NCBI RefSeq assembly: GCF_001039355.2 | Contig: NW_019774613.1 | Coordinates: 442,761-506,760, forward strand | Source of the DNA: Lingula anatina | Lineage: Eukaryota; Brachiopoda; Lingulata; Lingulida; Lingulidae | DNA: 64,000 bases | Reading direction: 5' to 3' | Part shown: positions 1 to 11,253 of the stretch, piece after piece | Layout of the letters: each line of letters opens with the position of its first letter | How positions within the stretch are numbered: position 1 is the stretch's first letter | Notes under the pieces: model-generated | What the model was told of the DNA's origin: nothing | The model's database searches: none | What the model saw: only the letters and a program-made list of their open reading frames with translations | Position numbers and translations under genes: made by a program

Positions 1-33
<33 letters not shown>

Positions 34-260
34 GGGGTGGGGGGTCCGCAGATGCGAAGCAGAGCCCCTCCCCTCTCCCCCCACTTGGCGTAGGTTCCGG
101 GCTCGGTGAATGGCCCCAAAACATTTTAGTATTTTAGAGGGCGAATAGTGCCATTTGGTACGGTTTAGAACTGTGATTCAGCTATTCAAAATTGGTGTGA
201 TTTTTTTTCAGAAATCGAAGGGGGGAGGCAGGACCCCCTGACCCCCCCCTAAATCCGCCA
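1..260. repeat. Dispersed G/C-run repeat, copy 1 (truncated by window edge)
   Basis: The window opens with a run of more than 30 G. It continues through a stretch matching 47445-47690, with the shared words TTTTAGAGGGCGAA, GGTACGGTTTAG and AGGACCCCCTGACCCC, and both copies end in a segment close to AAATCCGCCACTGC. Two diverged copies 47 kb apart show an interspersed element. Its class is unknown: no coding capacity or terminal repeat is visible. Confidence 0.6.
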
Positions 261-305
261 CTGCGTCATACCAATCATAGAGTATTAAGAACACGATGGT
301 CTCAC

Positions 306-3140
306 CTGTGGAGCTCGCTGCTTGCCCAGCTAATGATGGACTCACACAATGCGCGCTCTCGGGCGGTATTGCCGTAGCCAGCAAAATTGGTATACGTCGT
401 GGCCAGGTAGCGTAGGATTGCTTGACTGAATAACAAATAAATTAAAATTTCAGTTAATAGAATAAAATAATTTAAAAGGTTTTTTTCACTCTGTTTGTTA
501 AGATAGGGACTAAGATTTGCAGGAATGAAGAGATGACAGAAATACTCTTAAGTTTGGAGACTACTTTTACAACTGTTAGAGATGTGCACGTCTCATTAAA
601 TGCACAATTTCACAAAAACGCATGTAAACATATAGTGCATGTCAGAAAGTAATATTAACAATCACAGCATATGAATATACTAATATTCTTATATCTTTAA
701 ATGAAATATACAAAAATCATAGGTGGGGCTTTCTCGCACATGACACTGGGAAGCAATAAAACAATGCTTTTTCAGTGTAGCCATTTGCAAACAATATGAT
801 ATCAACAGTAATACTGAATTATATCAGACAGGGTATAAATAGACAGGCATGTAATAACAACATTTACAAAGACGCACCTAGAGAAACGCACCCAGTTGCA
901 TTTGCGTAACTAGGTTTGCATAAAAATAACGAAAACAAACAAAACCTTTGCTTCATTCATCCTTATTCACTTTTCATGGACACACGTGTGGAGTATTATA
1001 ACCGGGTGCCCCTAACTGATGTAATTATCGCAAGCGTATTCAGCTCCATCAATTCAACAAGAAAACATTACGTTCCGCTCTTACAACTTATTACGCTCTC
1101 CTTTTATACCCTTTTTCTTTACCCTTTTTTGTGCCCAGTCACCTTATCACAGGGTCACTGGTACGGCCACAATGCACGTACAATGGACCGCACGGTTAGT
1201 ATGCAGAATGCCACAACAGAAAAACAACAAGCTCGTAGCCAGAAATTCCAAAGGGGGGTCTGAAAAAGAGGACCTTTCACCATGAAAACTTTTTGTACTA
1301 AGATCAAATTTTACCCAGAGCGGGTATTTTCCCAGCAAAAGAGGCGGTCCTTTCGATCCCCCCTCCCCCAAATCCCCCCTCTCCCCCCCTCCCCCCCCCC
1401 CCCCGGCTAAGGGCCTGAACAATGATTTGCCACAATAACAATATTAAGGACCAGCAAAGATGTGACCGTTAGGGGTTACGTCCAATGTTGTAGGCGGGTC
1501 ATGCAAACAAAATGTGTTGACTACAAACTTGAATGGAATTTATTATTGAGCACCTCGCAGTTGTGTTGATTTCTAAAGCGCGGATTGCGAACGTGGGTGC
1601 TAGAGTACGAAAATAAACTAGGACAGACATAATAAATAGGGGAGTGAAGGGCCACTTCCACCATTTCTCTAACTAAATGGCATATTCTCGTCTGAGGTCC
1701 ACAGAAGCACCGTAAAATGCCCTTTATTTCATCATAATCAAAATCCCATAAACCAAAATGATAGAGTAAATAAAAAGTGTGTGCATTGTAATTTGGTAGA
1801 TTCTTGACCCAGCAATCAACGTACACTACATCCTTTATAAGTGTTTTCTGATGATATCTTATCGCATTTTATTTAAAAAAAAGAGATGTCGATGGAGATT
1901 CTTATAATAATGAGCGAACCAACGCTGAACTTATTTCTAGTCGGTAAAGACATCTTAAAGGATGCTTATAAGTGTGAGCGACCAAATGTTGAAATTATTT
2001 CTGATCAGTAAAGACATCTCCAATCATATACGAACAGCCCTAGACGAACATAGAGCACACTCAGAAAAGCGGACTAACAGATCCGCGGACCAATTATGGC
2101 GACCCACTAAAAAGCTTGCCGCTTAATTCCCGATTACGCAGTCAATAGATTCCCCGCGGGAATTACACAACAAGCATTCAAGTGGGTCGGCCATATTTGA
2201 TCCGCGGATTTGTCAGCTCGCTATTCTGAATACGCTCATAATCTCTGTACAGTGTGCAGTCAACTCGTGCTTCCCAGTATAATAATTGCTTATTTTTCTA
2301 TAATTCTTCTTCATAATATGGAAAAAGACACAGGCCACCGTGATTAGAAGACACTATGTAGGCTACTCGGTTTTCTGTGCATTTCATATTAAAAGACAAC
2401 CCGCTTTTGTATTTCGACTCCGTTTGTGTTCCTGAGCAACAGCCTATTAACCATAACGCTATGTGGATTGAACACCATCAGTTATATTATATTATATTAT
2501 CAAACTGATCGAAGTTGACAGCTAGAATTCCCACTGACCCAAGAATCCAATTTTACCATTATAATCTAATTATAAATGTATAACTTATATTTTTTGTCGC
2601 AGAACAATCACGCGGGCGGTGTTTGCACTCATAATGTCTGCGACAACTGTAATTCACCCTTAGCCTCAATGCGTTGATGCTGATTAATCTAAAAGAAGCG
2701 TGCTCTCCATCATTTTTGCAAAGGAAACAGCACGGATGGTACATGTATGAAGACAGAATACCAGTAGTCTGAAACTCAGGGTACGGGCCTACCCGTAATA
2801 CAACACTGTAGACTGTAGAGTAATGATACCGTGAGCCAAGCGCAGCGCTCTCCTCAAGTCTAAGTTTGCTTAACCGTCATAAAGTCAAGAATGGCTTGTT
2901 TGTTCTTCAGTCTGTGCCGGTCTTTTCGAGTTTTATCTTATGTTTGTACATTGCTATAAAACCATTCACTCAAAGCTAACTGTGAATGAGTAATGTCGTA
3001 GGTGCCTGAAGTACCTCTTGTCACACTTGGGGTTGTCATTGCAATAGGGTGGTAGGCGTAAAGAAGGGCTTTTATGCATGATCGTATTTAACAGTGTTGT
3101 TAACCTTGGTCATCTACAGGTGTTCTTAGGGTTTTCACTG

Positions 3141-3184
<44 letters not shown>

Positions 3185-5517
3185 AGCTGCCACTTTTCCA
3201 AATGGTTGCAACTGTAAGACGATAATGAAACGGACTGACAAATGATAACTTGTCTCTCTGCGGCCACAAGAAAAGGAAAACAACAACAACAACAATAATA
3301 ATAATAATATATTTATATGTTGTGGTGGGTGTGCCATAATACTTCCACAGATAAAGCACAGCTGGATTAGCTCTGGCTCCCCAGAGAAAATTCGTCACAG
3401 ATCGGCGAGCCCATGAATGCTGTGTCGATGGTTGCTATGGGCTGTCCCTTAATGGGTCTTAGGGGACTTACTGTCGTCTGCTTGGACAGCGTTCTCAGAC
3501 AGAGATAAGCCCTTTCAACAGTAGACTTTCACTGACTTTATAACTTGATAAAGATATTCAACACCAGAGTTTCGAATCATGCCCACGACGGCCATCTGAC
3601 ACATTGTGTCGCTACAGAATTATTTAAAAGTATTTAATGCTTGTCTTTTAATAATTCTTTATTTTGACAGAGTTATGATCGGTAGTTAAAATGTATATTT
3701 TTGACATCGCTGGACATCTTCAATAATATTATGAGAGAGCTAAAAAAAGTTGGGGGGGGGGGGGCATTCCTCCTCTATTACACTTTACGAGTATTTTTCC
3801 ATTGTGCAAAATGTTAACAATATCACCATCAACAGTACACGTTCACATGTCCTCTACCAGGGCCTTAGATTTATTATGTGCACTTTTCTCCAAAGCGGTG
3901 GAGAAATGTGCCATGAATTATCCAGAGATATACCTTTGAATATCAAGTGAAAAATCCATTTGTGGCCCTGGTAGAGGGTAACGTACACGTCTCCTTACTC
4001 AAATTGTATACCTGTTTAGAATAAAGTATTTTTTCTTCAATCAACAGCTGTATATTGAAATAGTTTACTCCCAATATTTCGATGTCTAACAGAACATCTT
4101 CATCAGGGAATGAGGCTATCCAAGTGAATAACCCCTATTCAGGAGATATCGAAATTTTGGAGGTAAACTATTTCAATATTACGCTGCTGATTGGAGAAAA
4201 ATCACTTTATTCATATTACATAACACAGCTGATGAAATTCTTCTCTGACTTGTGTACGTGCTTGATTGCGCATCCTTCTTACAGCGTCACACGCCTACTG
4301 TGGTGCACAGTGAATGGCTTTCTCGGTCCTTTTTTAACATAAAAATACTAGTATTTAGCATCGAATAATGATGCCTCAGTTAATGCTTTCATCGTCTAGT
4401 CTTTCTCCTCGTGGGACTCGTTAACTTTGTATTCGGTTCTAAATGCTATCAACTTTACTGTAGCAATTGCAGATTAAAAAGCTGAATTATCACAAATGGA
4501 CAAAAAATGTGAATGTTATCAGAAACCATTGCCGTGATACGGGTCGGCAATTTGACGCAACACCTGCGGGCTCAGATTGCGGGCTTGCACACGAGACGTG
4601 CAACTTTGTCGCAAAGCGTACTATATTATGGATCGGGAATGAACAAAACTGTGCTTGGCGGTTATGTGAATTTTTCCCTCCCACGGTCCTCCTTCTCACT
4701 CCACATCCTTCCCTTCTCGCCCTTTTTTCTTAATTCTTTCTCACACCTGCACTATTCATTCTCAAAGAAAGACAGACGCGCTTCAATATAGCCCTATAAA
4801 GCCTTGTGGTTCCAGAAAACGAAAATGGAGGTAAAGACCTTATCTAAAGGCCATAAAACACGAGCTGGCACTTACCCTTCAAACGCCACGATATCGTCAT
4901 CGACTAGAATAGGCACCTCTTGATGGGGATTCTTGATTATAAAGTCGGGAGTGCTCTCCTCTCCCTGGGTAAAATCCACATCTATCAATTCATGGTTGAT
5001 TTTGTTCTGAAGATATATGAAGTCTGTCATTACTATGGTATTATTACAGTGGTGTATGCAATAACTCGACGTTTCAATGAGACAAATGAGCACATCGGCA
5101 GATAAATAAATACTTAATTATCCATATGAATTAGTCCATTTATTAAACACATGAAGCTATTGTTTTAAACACACAAACACGCACACACACACATGCATAC
5201 ACGCATGCACACACACAAACACACACACACACACACACACACACATCCTCTGATTTATTAAAATTGTTATTTTGGACGAAATAAATGAATTATTACATAG
5301 GAGCTAAGAGGATCCACGTTTCTCTAAATAAATATTAAGGGACCATCATGTTTTATGAAAAACACCCCCACATTTATCATGGCAACAACAAAATGTTCCT
5401 CACCTGTAGCATATAAATCCATACTGCTCTACAAGGCGGAGAGAGACGCACAACGTATAATTGCACAGGCACCACAGGCGTAGCACCGCCAGCCGAAGTC
5501 GCTTTATTACTGTCCAT
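306..5517 (-). CDS. Glutathione S-transferase, 5' three exons (partial, C-terminus off left edge)
   Basis: Coding exons run 5517-5404, 5006-4876 and 425-306 on the minus strand; the next exon lies beyond base 1. Phases fit (0, 2, then 2) and all sites are GT-AG. The start is the ATG at 5517 with A at -3. The joined 121 residues give the thioredoxin-like N-domain: VQLYVVRLSPPCRAV at about 18-32 with the candidate catalytic Ser26, then NPHQEVPILVDDD (the cis-Pro glutathione-binding loop), then EGQAILRYL, the usual ESxAIxxYL helix with Ser replaced by Gly. The start of the all-alpha C-domain follows. The SPPCRAV context suggests a theta/delta-like cytosolic enzyme conjugating glutathione to electrophiles. 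About 15 extra residues precede the first strand. The 4.4-kb second intron carries several MITE-like repeats. The gene is head to head with the transporter at 7604. Class assignment is inference. Confidence 0.85.
1240..1412. repeat. Dispersed repeat with CTTTTCCCGGCAAAA-like core, copy 1
   Basis: The stretch resembles 53925-54040 in the dipeptidase gene: a GACCTTTCACC/GACCTTTACCC start, a middle reading TTTACCC followed by TTTTCCC and GCAAAA, and a C-rich tail. It lies in GST intron 2. No ORF or terminal inverted repeat was seen; the class is unknown. Confidence 0.4.
1886..2019. repeat. Diverged direct repeat, two units of about 65 bp
   Basis: Two consecutive blocks share the order CTTATAA, GAGCGACCAA-like, TTATTTCT and AGTAAAGACATCT. 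They are in GST intron 2, just before a MITE. The units differ at many positions, so the duplication is old. Confidence 0.5.
2061..2229. mobile_element. MITE-like inverted-repeat element, family A, copy 1
   Basis: The ends are inverted repeats of about 29 bp: TCAGAAAAGCGGACTAACAG with ATCCGCGGA at the left, and the complement-like TCCGCGGATTTGTCAGC with TATTCTGA at the right. A second inner pair, GACCCACT and AGTGGGTC, lies within. The same arms and inner words recur at 8949-9107 in opposite orientation. At 169 bp without an ORF it is non-autonomous. It sits in GST intron 2. Confidence 0.75.
3145..3179. repeat. (CT)n microsatellite
   Basis: A perfect CT dinucleotide run of about 17 units inside GST intron 2. 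Confidence 0.95.
3834..3992. mobile_element. MITE-like element, family H, copy 1
   Basis: Inverted ends read CCTCTACCAGGGCC and GGCCCTGGTAGAGG. The interior word AATATCAAGTGAAAAATCCA recurs as AATATCTTGTGAAAAATCAA in the copy near 52411-52546. It is short, non-coding and lies in GST intron 2. Confidence 0.7.
4052..4179. mobile_element. Short palindromic element (MITE-like)
   Basis: The ends TATTGAAATAGTTTACTCCC and GGAGGTAAACTATTTCAATA are near-perfect inverted repeats around a 128-bp unit. The middle contains AACAGAACATCTTCATCAGG. No second copy was noticed in the window. It sits in GST intron 2. Confidence 0.65.
5169..5246. repeat. (CA)n microsatellite, interrupted
   Basis: An ACACAC tract broken by GCATAC and GCATGC words, inside GST intron 1. 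Confidence 0.9.
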
Positions 5518-7603
5518 ATTGTTGTCGGGTCTTGCGTTCAAACTATTCCTTGCGCCAAACAAGAAATTCACCTCTAAGAATTCAGTCCACGCGCTGTTGT
5601 ATTAGTTCTATGGTTTCATGATATGTATGTTGACTTCAGCGCTGTAACTGTCCCGGTTGCTGTGGTAACGCGTAAACGCACTCAAGGTAAATGTTTAATT
5701 GATTACCGCAGTTCAGCTCGTTCCGGTTGTTCACGCTTCCTAAGTGGATGGCTTGGGCCGCCTTAAGTGTCGCGACAACGAGTCAGGAATGACAGCACGA
5801 GGAACGCGTGCATTATTGACGAGAGAGGTGTCACCGGGACTCGGTGATTTCACCAAACGATTTAAACCCCCGACGTAACAACCGATGCTCTTAATCGATG
5901 CACAGGCTGTGATTATTCAGTGATCACGCAATGGCTTGTTATCAAAATTGATTATCGAAATACTCCGTCGCTAAATTCAGAGTGAGTTGAAATGTGTTTA
6001 AAGATTTCAGCTTAAACACACGCCAAATGTAGTTAATTAGACAGCCTAGAAATGCCCTTTAAATCGCAACGCAGCTTTCGAAGTTATTGATTTGTCACGA
6101 CCCCTGTTCCTGAAGCTGACATCGTCTCTCCGTAGGCACTTTAATCCCTAAACGGCGTCTGTTATTTGTCTACTGTCACCCGTTGATTCTTACAGATCAC
6201 AATGCGTATGCAATCGTCCTCTTCAGTGATGCAGGTCTACCTTGCCCTAGCGTATTATTTTTTGTATTGTCAATAATCTAGGTTAATATAAACTGAAGAA
6301 GAAAACTTAGTATATAGGATTATCTCATAACGCGATACGCTGTACGGATCTTGTCTGACAAAAATCACGCACTGTGCAAATATCCCCGAGGTTTCTACTG
6401 AGTACAGCGCGGGTAAATGTAATTGGTGTTTCGTTGAACGCGAGGACGCCTATGTTGACCCTTGCCCATTCTTCTCTATACAACACATCTACCGCTCCAA
6501 CGCCCAGGAACTTCACGCTACAATTGGACACCGAATAAATTACGTCTCACCGCTGTTATCGAATTCGTTTAGTTCCGGAGTTAATTCTACAGTCCCGACC
6601 CCTTTCCATGCCCATGAATAGACAGGCTGGCTTGTTTACACACAATAAAGTATACCTGAGTCTTACTTGGACAGGTAGCAAGCGAGGTTGCCTGGCAACA
6701 GTCCAAACAAACTGTATGCTTTATGATAAGGGTAAATACGATGTAATAAACGCATGCTTATATATGTATGTCAGATTGGAACGTATAAAGCGAGAAATAA
6801 ACGTGCCATTTGCAAAGTTGACCGCGTTAGTGAAACGGCGATTAACTCTTCGTTGCCCCAGGGTATATGTATTAATTTAATTCAAACAAATGTGTTGTAC
6901 GTGTCCGGATACAGAAAATGAATGCTATTTATTTTATTCAGTCTTATTGGAGACTTTAAATGAGCTTAAGTCTGAAATTGCTAACGACTTATGAAAACAA
7001 ATAGAATCATTCACGATAGAGTTCTGGGTGTCATTTTAATATGCTGATGTGACATAGGTTGTGCAAATGCAATCTCCTCCGGCACAAGCCTCTCTAAAAC
7101 AATCAAGGATCTATGGCAAAATATTTACTATTTCTTTGTCAAGCTCCTACTCAGAATAGCATTTTCAAAACGAATAATAATAATAATAATGATAATAATG
7201 AAGTGATGATGACGGCTACGACATTGATGGTTAATTAATGAATAAATAAACAAACAAACGAACAAATAAATAAATAAAATCCAAAATTTAAATAGGCATT
7301 CCAGTATGATGATCCCTGTATCCATATCAGGTATTTCTGTCGTATCAGAATAATGATAATCCTTGTGTATGTATGGGTTGGCGGACAATCACAGCTATAT
7401 CGTAGATAAATACTGATAATTCGAAAGTCAGTTATCTGTGATGACACATACAGCTGATCATGATACGGTGTTCATGTAATATACTACCCGTGTATAGTAG
7501 TACTGACTGAGCATTTTACTGTGCGTAAATTATGGATTTTCTAGAAACTTATCGGTAAAATACACAGGCGGGACCTAGCACTTTTTTAAAAAGACTTTCC
7601 ACA
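5518..7603. other. Divergent intergenic spacer between GST and transporter A
   Basis: This spacer holds the putative promoters of two head-to-head genes. I saw no convincing TATA box, no ORF with domain content and no RNA gene. The first 700 bases are GC-richer by eye than the rest. The right half has AATAAT and AAACAAAC simple-sequence stretches at about 7170-7280. Confidence 0.5.
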
Positions 7604-10600
7604 ATGGATTCCTTTACAAAAGAGAGCGTGCCGGAAGATAATTCGGAAGTGGCGGAGAAACCAAAGGAAATAACGCACAAACTTTCGGCCGCCATGATAG
7701 AATCTGATAGCCTCACCAGCAATACAAGTATGGAAAGTGAATACAGCGACCAGATTTATAATTCTACAGCCAAGAATATAGCACACATATGGCCGATGAT
7801 ATCAGAGCCTGGAAAAAAGCAAACTGAAGAAAAGTCGGAAAGAACTGCACCAACCGAAAACACTGACCCATCTCCTGCTGACGAACGGACGCCAATATTA
7901 CAGTACGGGACTATTTACACCCGATCAAGCGGATTGCGTACCACTGCAAACGAAGAAGAAGACGATTCTGACGAAGAAGAAGTAAACACAGCAGCAGCTT
8001 TTGACGAAATATCGCTCGGAAGTCATCGGCATAAGAGCAGCATCCTTTACCGCGATCGCAACTCAACGAACGCGACCCATGGCGTCAATGACTACATAGC
8101 GTCTGTGGACAGCGACCTGTTTAAATCGACCAAACAGAAGCGTACTCCCCGGAAAGATAGCTCAACGTCTGACGAAGACGATTTGGCGACAGGTGGCACC
8201 ATCTTGCGGCAAGGTTTGCTCCGCTCTGTCGACCATCAACATCGACGCGACAAAGCCAGGGACCAAACCAAGGCAACGATCCTAGTGATTATATCGTACG
8301 CGCTCATATGGACGGCCAACTCTGTTTCCGTCTATCAGCTGTACAGAATCAGCAGGTACTTCGACTTGAATGACGACGTGGTGCAGCAATTCTATGCGGG
8401 TTCGTTGACCAACTCTCATGCTTGGATTTACTTCACTTCAGCAAATATAATTTTACGCCATTCTTTCCTTAAGAGTTTTTTTCTTGAATACAATATAAAT
8501 ATGAAAAAAAGATTCACCTTTAAAATGAGTCGGTAGTCAGGGGCTTATTACAGGATGGCAAGAGAAGCAGACCAAAACACGATTTCTCTTTATTTTTTTA
8601 GAAGATCCATTGTATGTTGCGTAGATTTTATCATTTTCATTTCGTAAGAAAATCATTTCAATCATAAGAGTGTTGTCTGGTAGCAAACAGAAAAAAGATA
8701 AGCTCACTTGCTATTTGAAGACGTCCATATCTTTATCACTACGCCTTTTAAGGACCTCAGTTATCAGTGACATGTTGATTCTACCCCTGTCATTTTACAC
8801 GTGAAGACAATGGTCACATTCAGAACATATGGTTACTTGCTATTTGAAGACGTCCATATCTTTATCACTACGCCTTTTAAGGACCTCAGTTATCAGTGAA
8901 ATGTTGATTCTACCCCTGTCATTTTACACGTGAAGACAATGACCACATTCAGAGCAGTGGACTAACTAGTTCGCGGGTCAAATATGGCCGACCCACTTGA
9001 ATACTTCCCCGCAGGGAATCTATTCAGTGTCTAATAGCGGATTAGACGTCAAGCATTTTAGTGGGTCGCCATATTTGACCCGCGGACTAGTTAGTTCACT
9101 GTTCTGAATGCGGCCAATGATATTCAATTTCTTTGCAACACACAGATGGCAGCACAATCGCCAGCATGTCACACTATACAAGTAGTGTATATTTATTGGG
9201 CTATAAATGAAGTACATCAACTTTCCCTAAGTTTAGTTGTAGTTTGCACTGCACAGTATTCTGCTGCAAATTTTCATCGTCGTCACTGCATGGGCGTCCT
9301 GTATTTTCAATATTAAAAAAAAATCTAGAATTGAACATAAGGGTTTCAAATTATTAAAACTGCATATTAAAATGATCTGTATAGTTTTTTACATCTGTTT
9401 TGGAGACAGCATGATTGCCCTAAACTTCCAATGCCACAGTATTTAGCGGACATTATATCACGAGGAACCAGAAAAATAAACTTTAACCTCCAATAATCAA
9501 AGTTCACCATCAATTCCAGCCGCTGCAATTGTTCCCGCCGTATTTGGTGGTGCCCTGGCAGACGGATTCGTTGGAAACTACAGCGTTATTCTCAGCTGTT
9601 TCATCACGCTTTTAGTGGGTAAGGCACAATTTGCATATATAACCTTTACAGCTAGTATAATGACAGCGATGTATGTTATTAGCATTTTAATTATCATTAA
9701 ATTATATCATAAAATTAAGCATTTTATTATCAATTTCATGCGCCGTTTCAGTGATTTGTCTCTAAAAGCAATATAAAAATTGGTCAGCTATCTTTCAGTC
9801 TTTATGTCGAAGTTTTCAATTAGTTTAAAGGCAAATATTTTACTGATTTCACGTTGCATGGGAATCTTTCTTGTATAATCACGCATAGCCATTTTCATCT
9901 TTTTACCAGGTCATTCGGTGATCAATGTGGTTGTCTTTATCCCAGACACAGTGCGTACATGGGACTAGTATTTGCATTTATGCATCTCTATTCTTTTTAA
10001 CGCTGGTCTTCTTGTACGATATCAAGGAGCTCAGATTTTGCGTAATTTAATGAGAAGATTTTTATAATCTAAAGTGTGTTGAGCTGAAATTAAATTGTCA
10101 TCAACTTAAGATTCAGTGAGCGTGCATGGCATCTAATAAAGAATAGCCTAATACTTCAAGGAGTTACAAAAGTTTGATTCAAATTAGATTTGGTTATATC
10201 TCAATGTGGATTTCCGTTACGAGTAGAGGTACAATATAGGATATTGGATAAAATATAGGATAAATTCTTGTGCAGTTCTATTTTAGTTGAAAATAAAATC
10301 TTCGCGTAGATTCAACGTTGCCATACGTACCTATTTTGGCATAAAACTGATTACATTGAATATTCATGTTTAAATAATGACTTATGGGTGGAAAATGCTT
10401 TATGGTTATATGCCATTAATAAAGCCTATCTACGTTCATTCCTTTAGCACTTGGATTCGGAAGGAAAAGTTCTCGCCGCGGTCATAGCAGTCGGAGTGTG
10501 TGCGGTGGCTCATGGGACGCAGAGAGGGGTATTACTTAGCTTTGCCGCGGCGCAGTGCGGCCGTATGCAGAATAAGCAAAGGGCGGCAATATACTGGTGA

Positions 10601-11216
10601 GTAATAGATTCATAAGCATTGTATTTGTAACACAGTTGCCTTAGTGCTCAAATGTGTCAACGAAAAAGATAAAAAAAGACTCGGGCCGCCCCTGTGAAAA
10701 TGCGACTGTATTTGTAAAGAGTAATTGAACAGTTACCATGGAAACGGACGAGGTTCAAGGTCACACCTCAAGTAAATCCCCATTTAGCAATGCAAAGTGC
10801 CTTTCATTTTTTTTTACTTTTTGAAAACATTTTTAATTTTTTGTACAGGATCCAGTTCGGATACGCCGCCGGGGACCTTTTAGTTCTTATCACAATGGAC
10901 TTGCAGTTGCATTTGTCGAAAGAAGCTTGGAACTCTTCGTCCCTGGTGCTCGGGCTGAATATGTTGCCAGCTTTGGTTTTCATTCTAGTCTCACTTATCA
11001 TTATCATATGTGGAAAGGATATCTTCCTCGCCAAGCACATCAAAGGTAAAAAAGGAAGAAAAGCACTACACTCTTAGATTGTCTTTAAACTATGCTTTAT
11101 AGGTGTACTTTTCCGACGATTTTGTTCTGATCTTTGACGGTAATTATGAAGTATACATGCCTGCATAGTTCACGTATTTTTACCTCCGCCAAGGAGGTTA
11201 TGTTTTCACCCCTGTT

Positions 11217-11253
<37 letters not shown>

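Noticed and set aside
916-1263. 115-codon plus-strand frame
   Set aside because: Lies in GST intron 2 and runs into a dispersed repeat; no domain seen.
5515-5571. Upstream extension of GST exon 1 to 5571
   Set aside because: The extension begins with GTG, not ATG; the ATG at 5517 has a good context.
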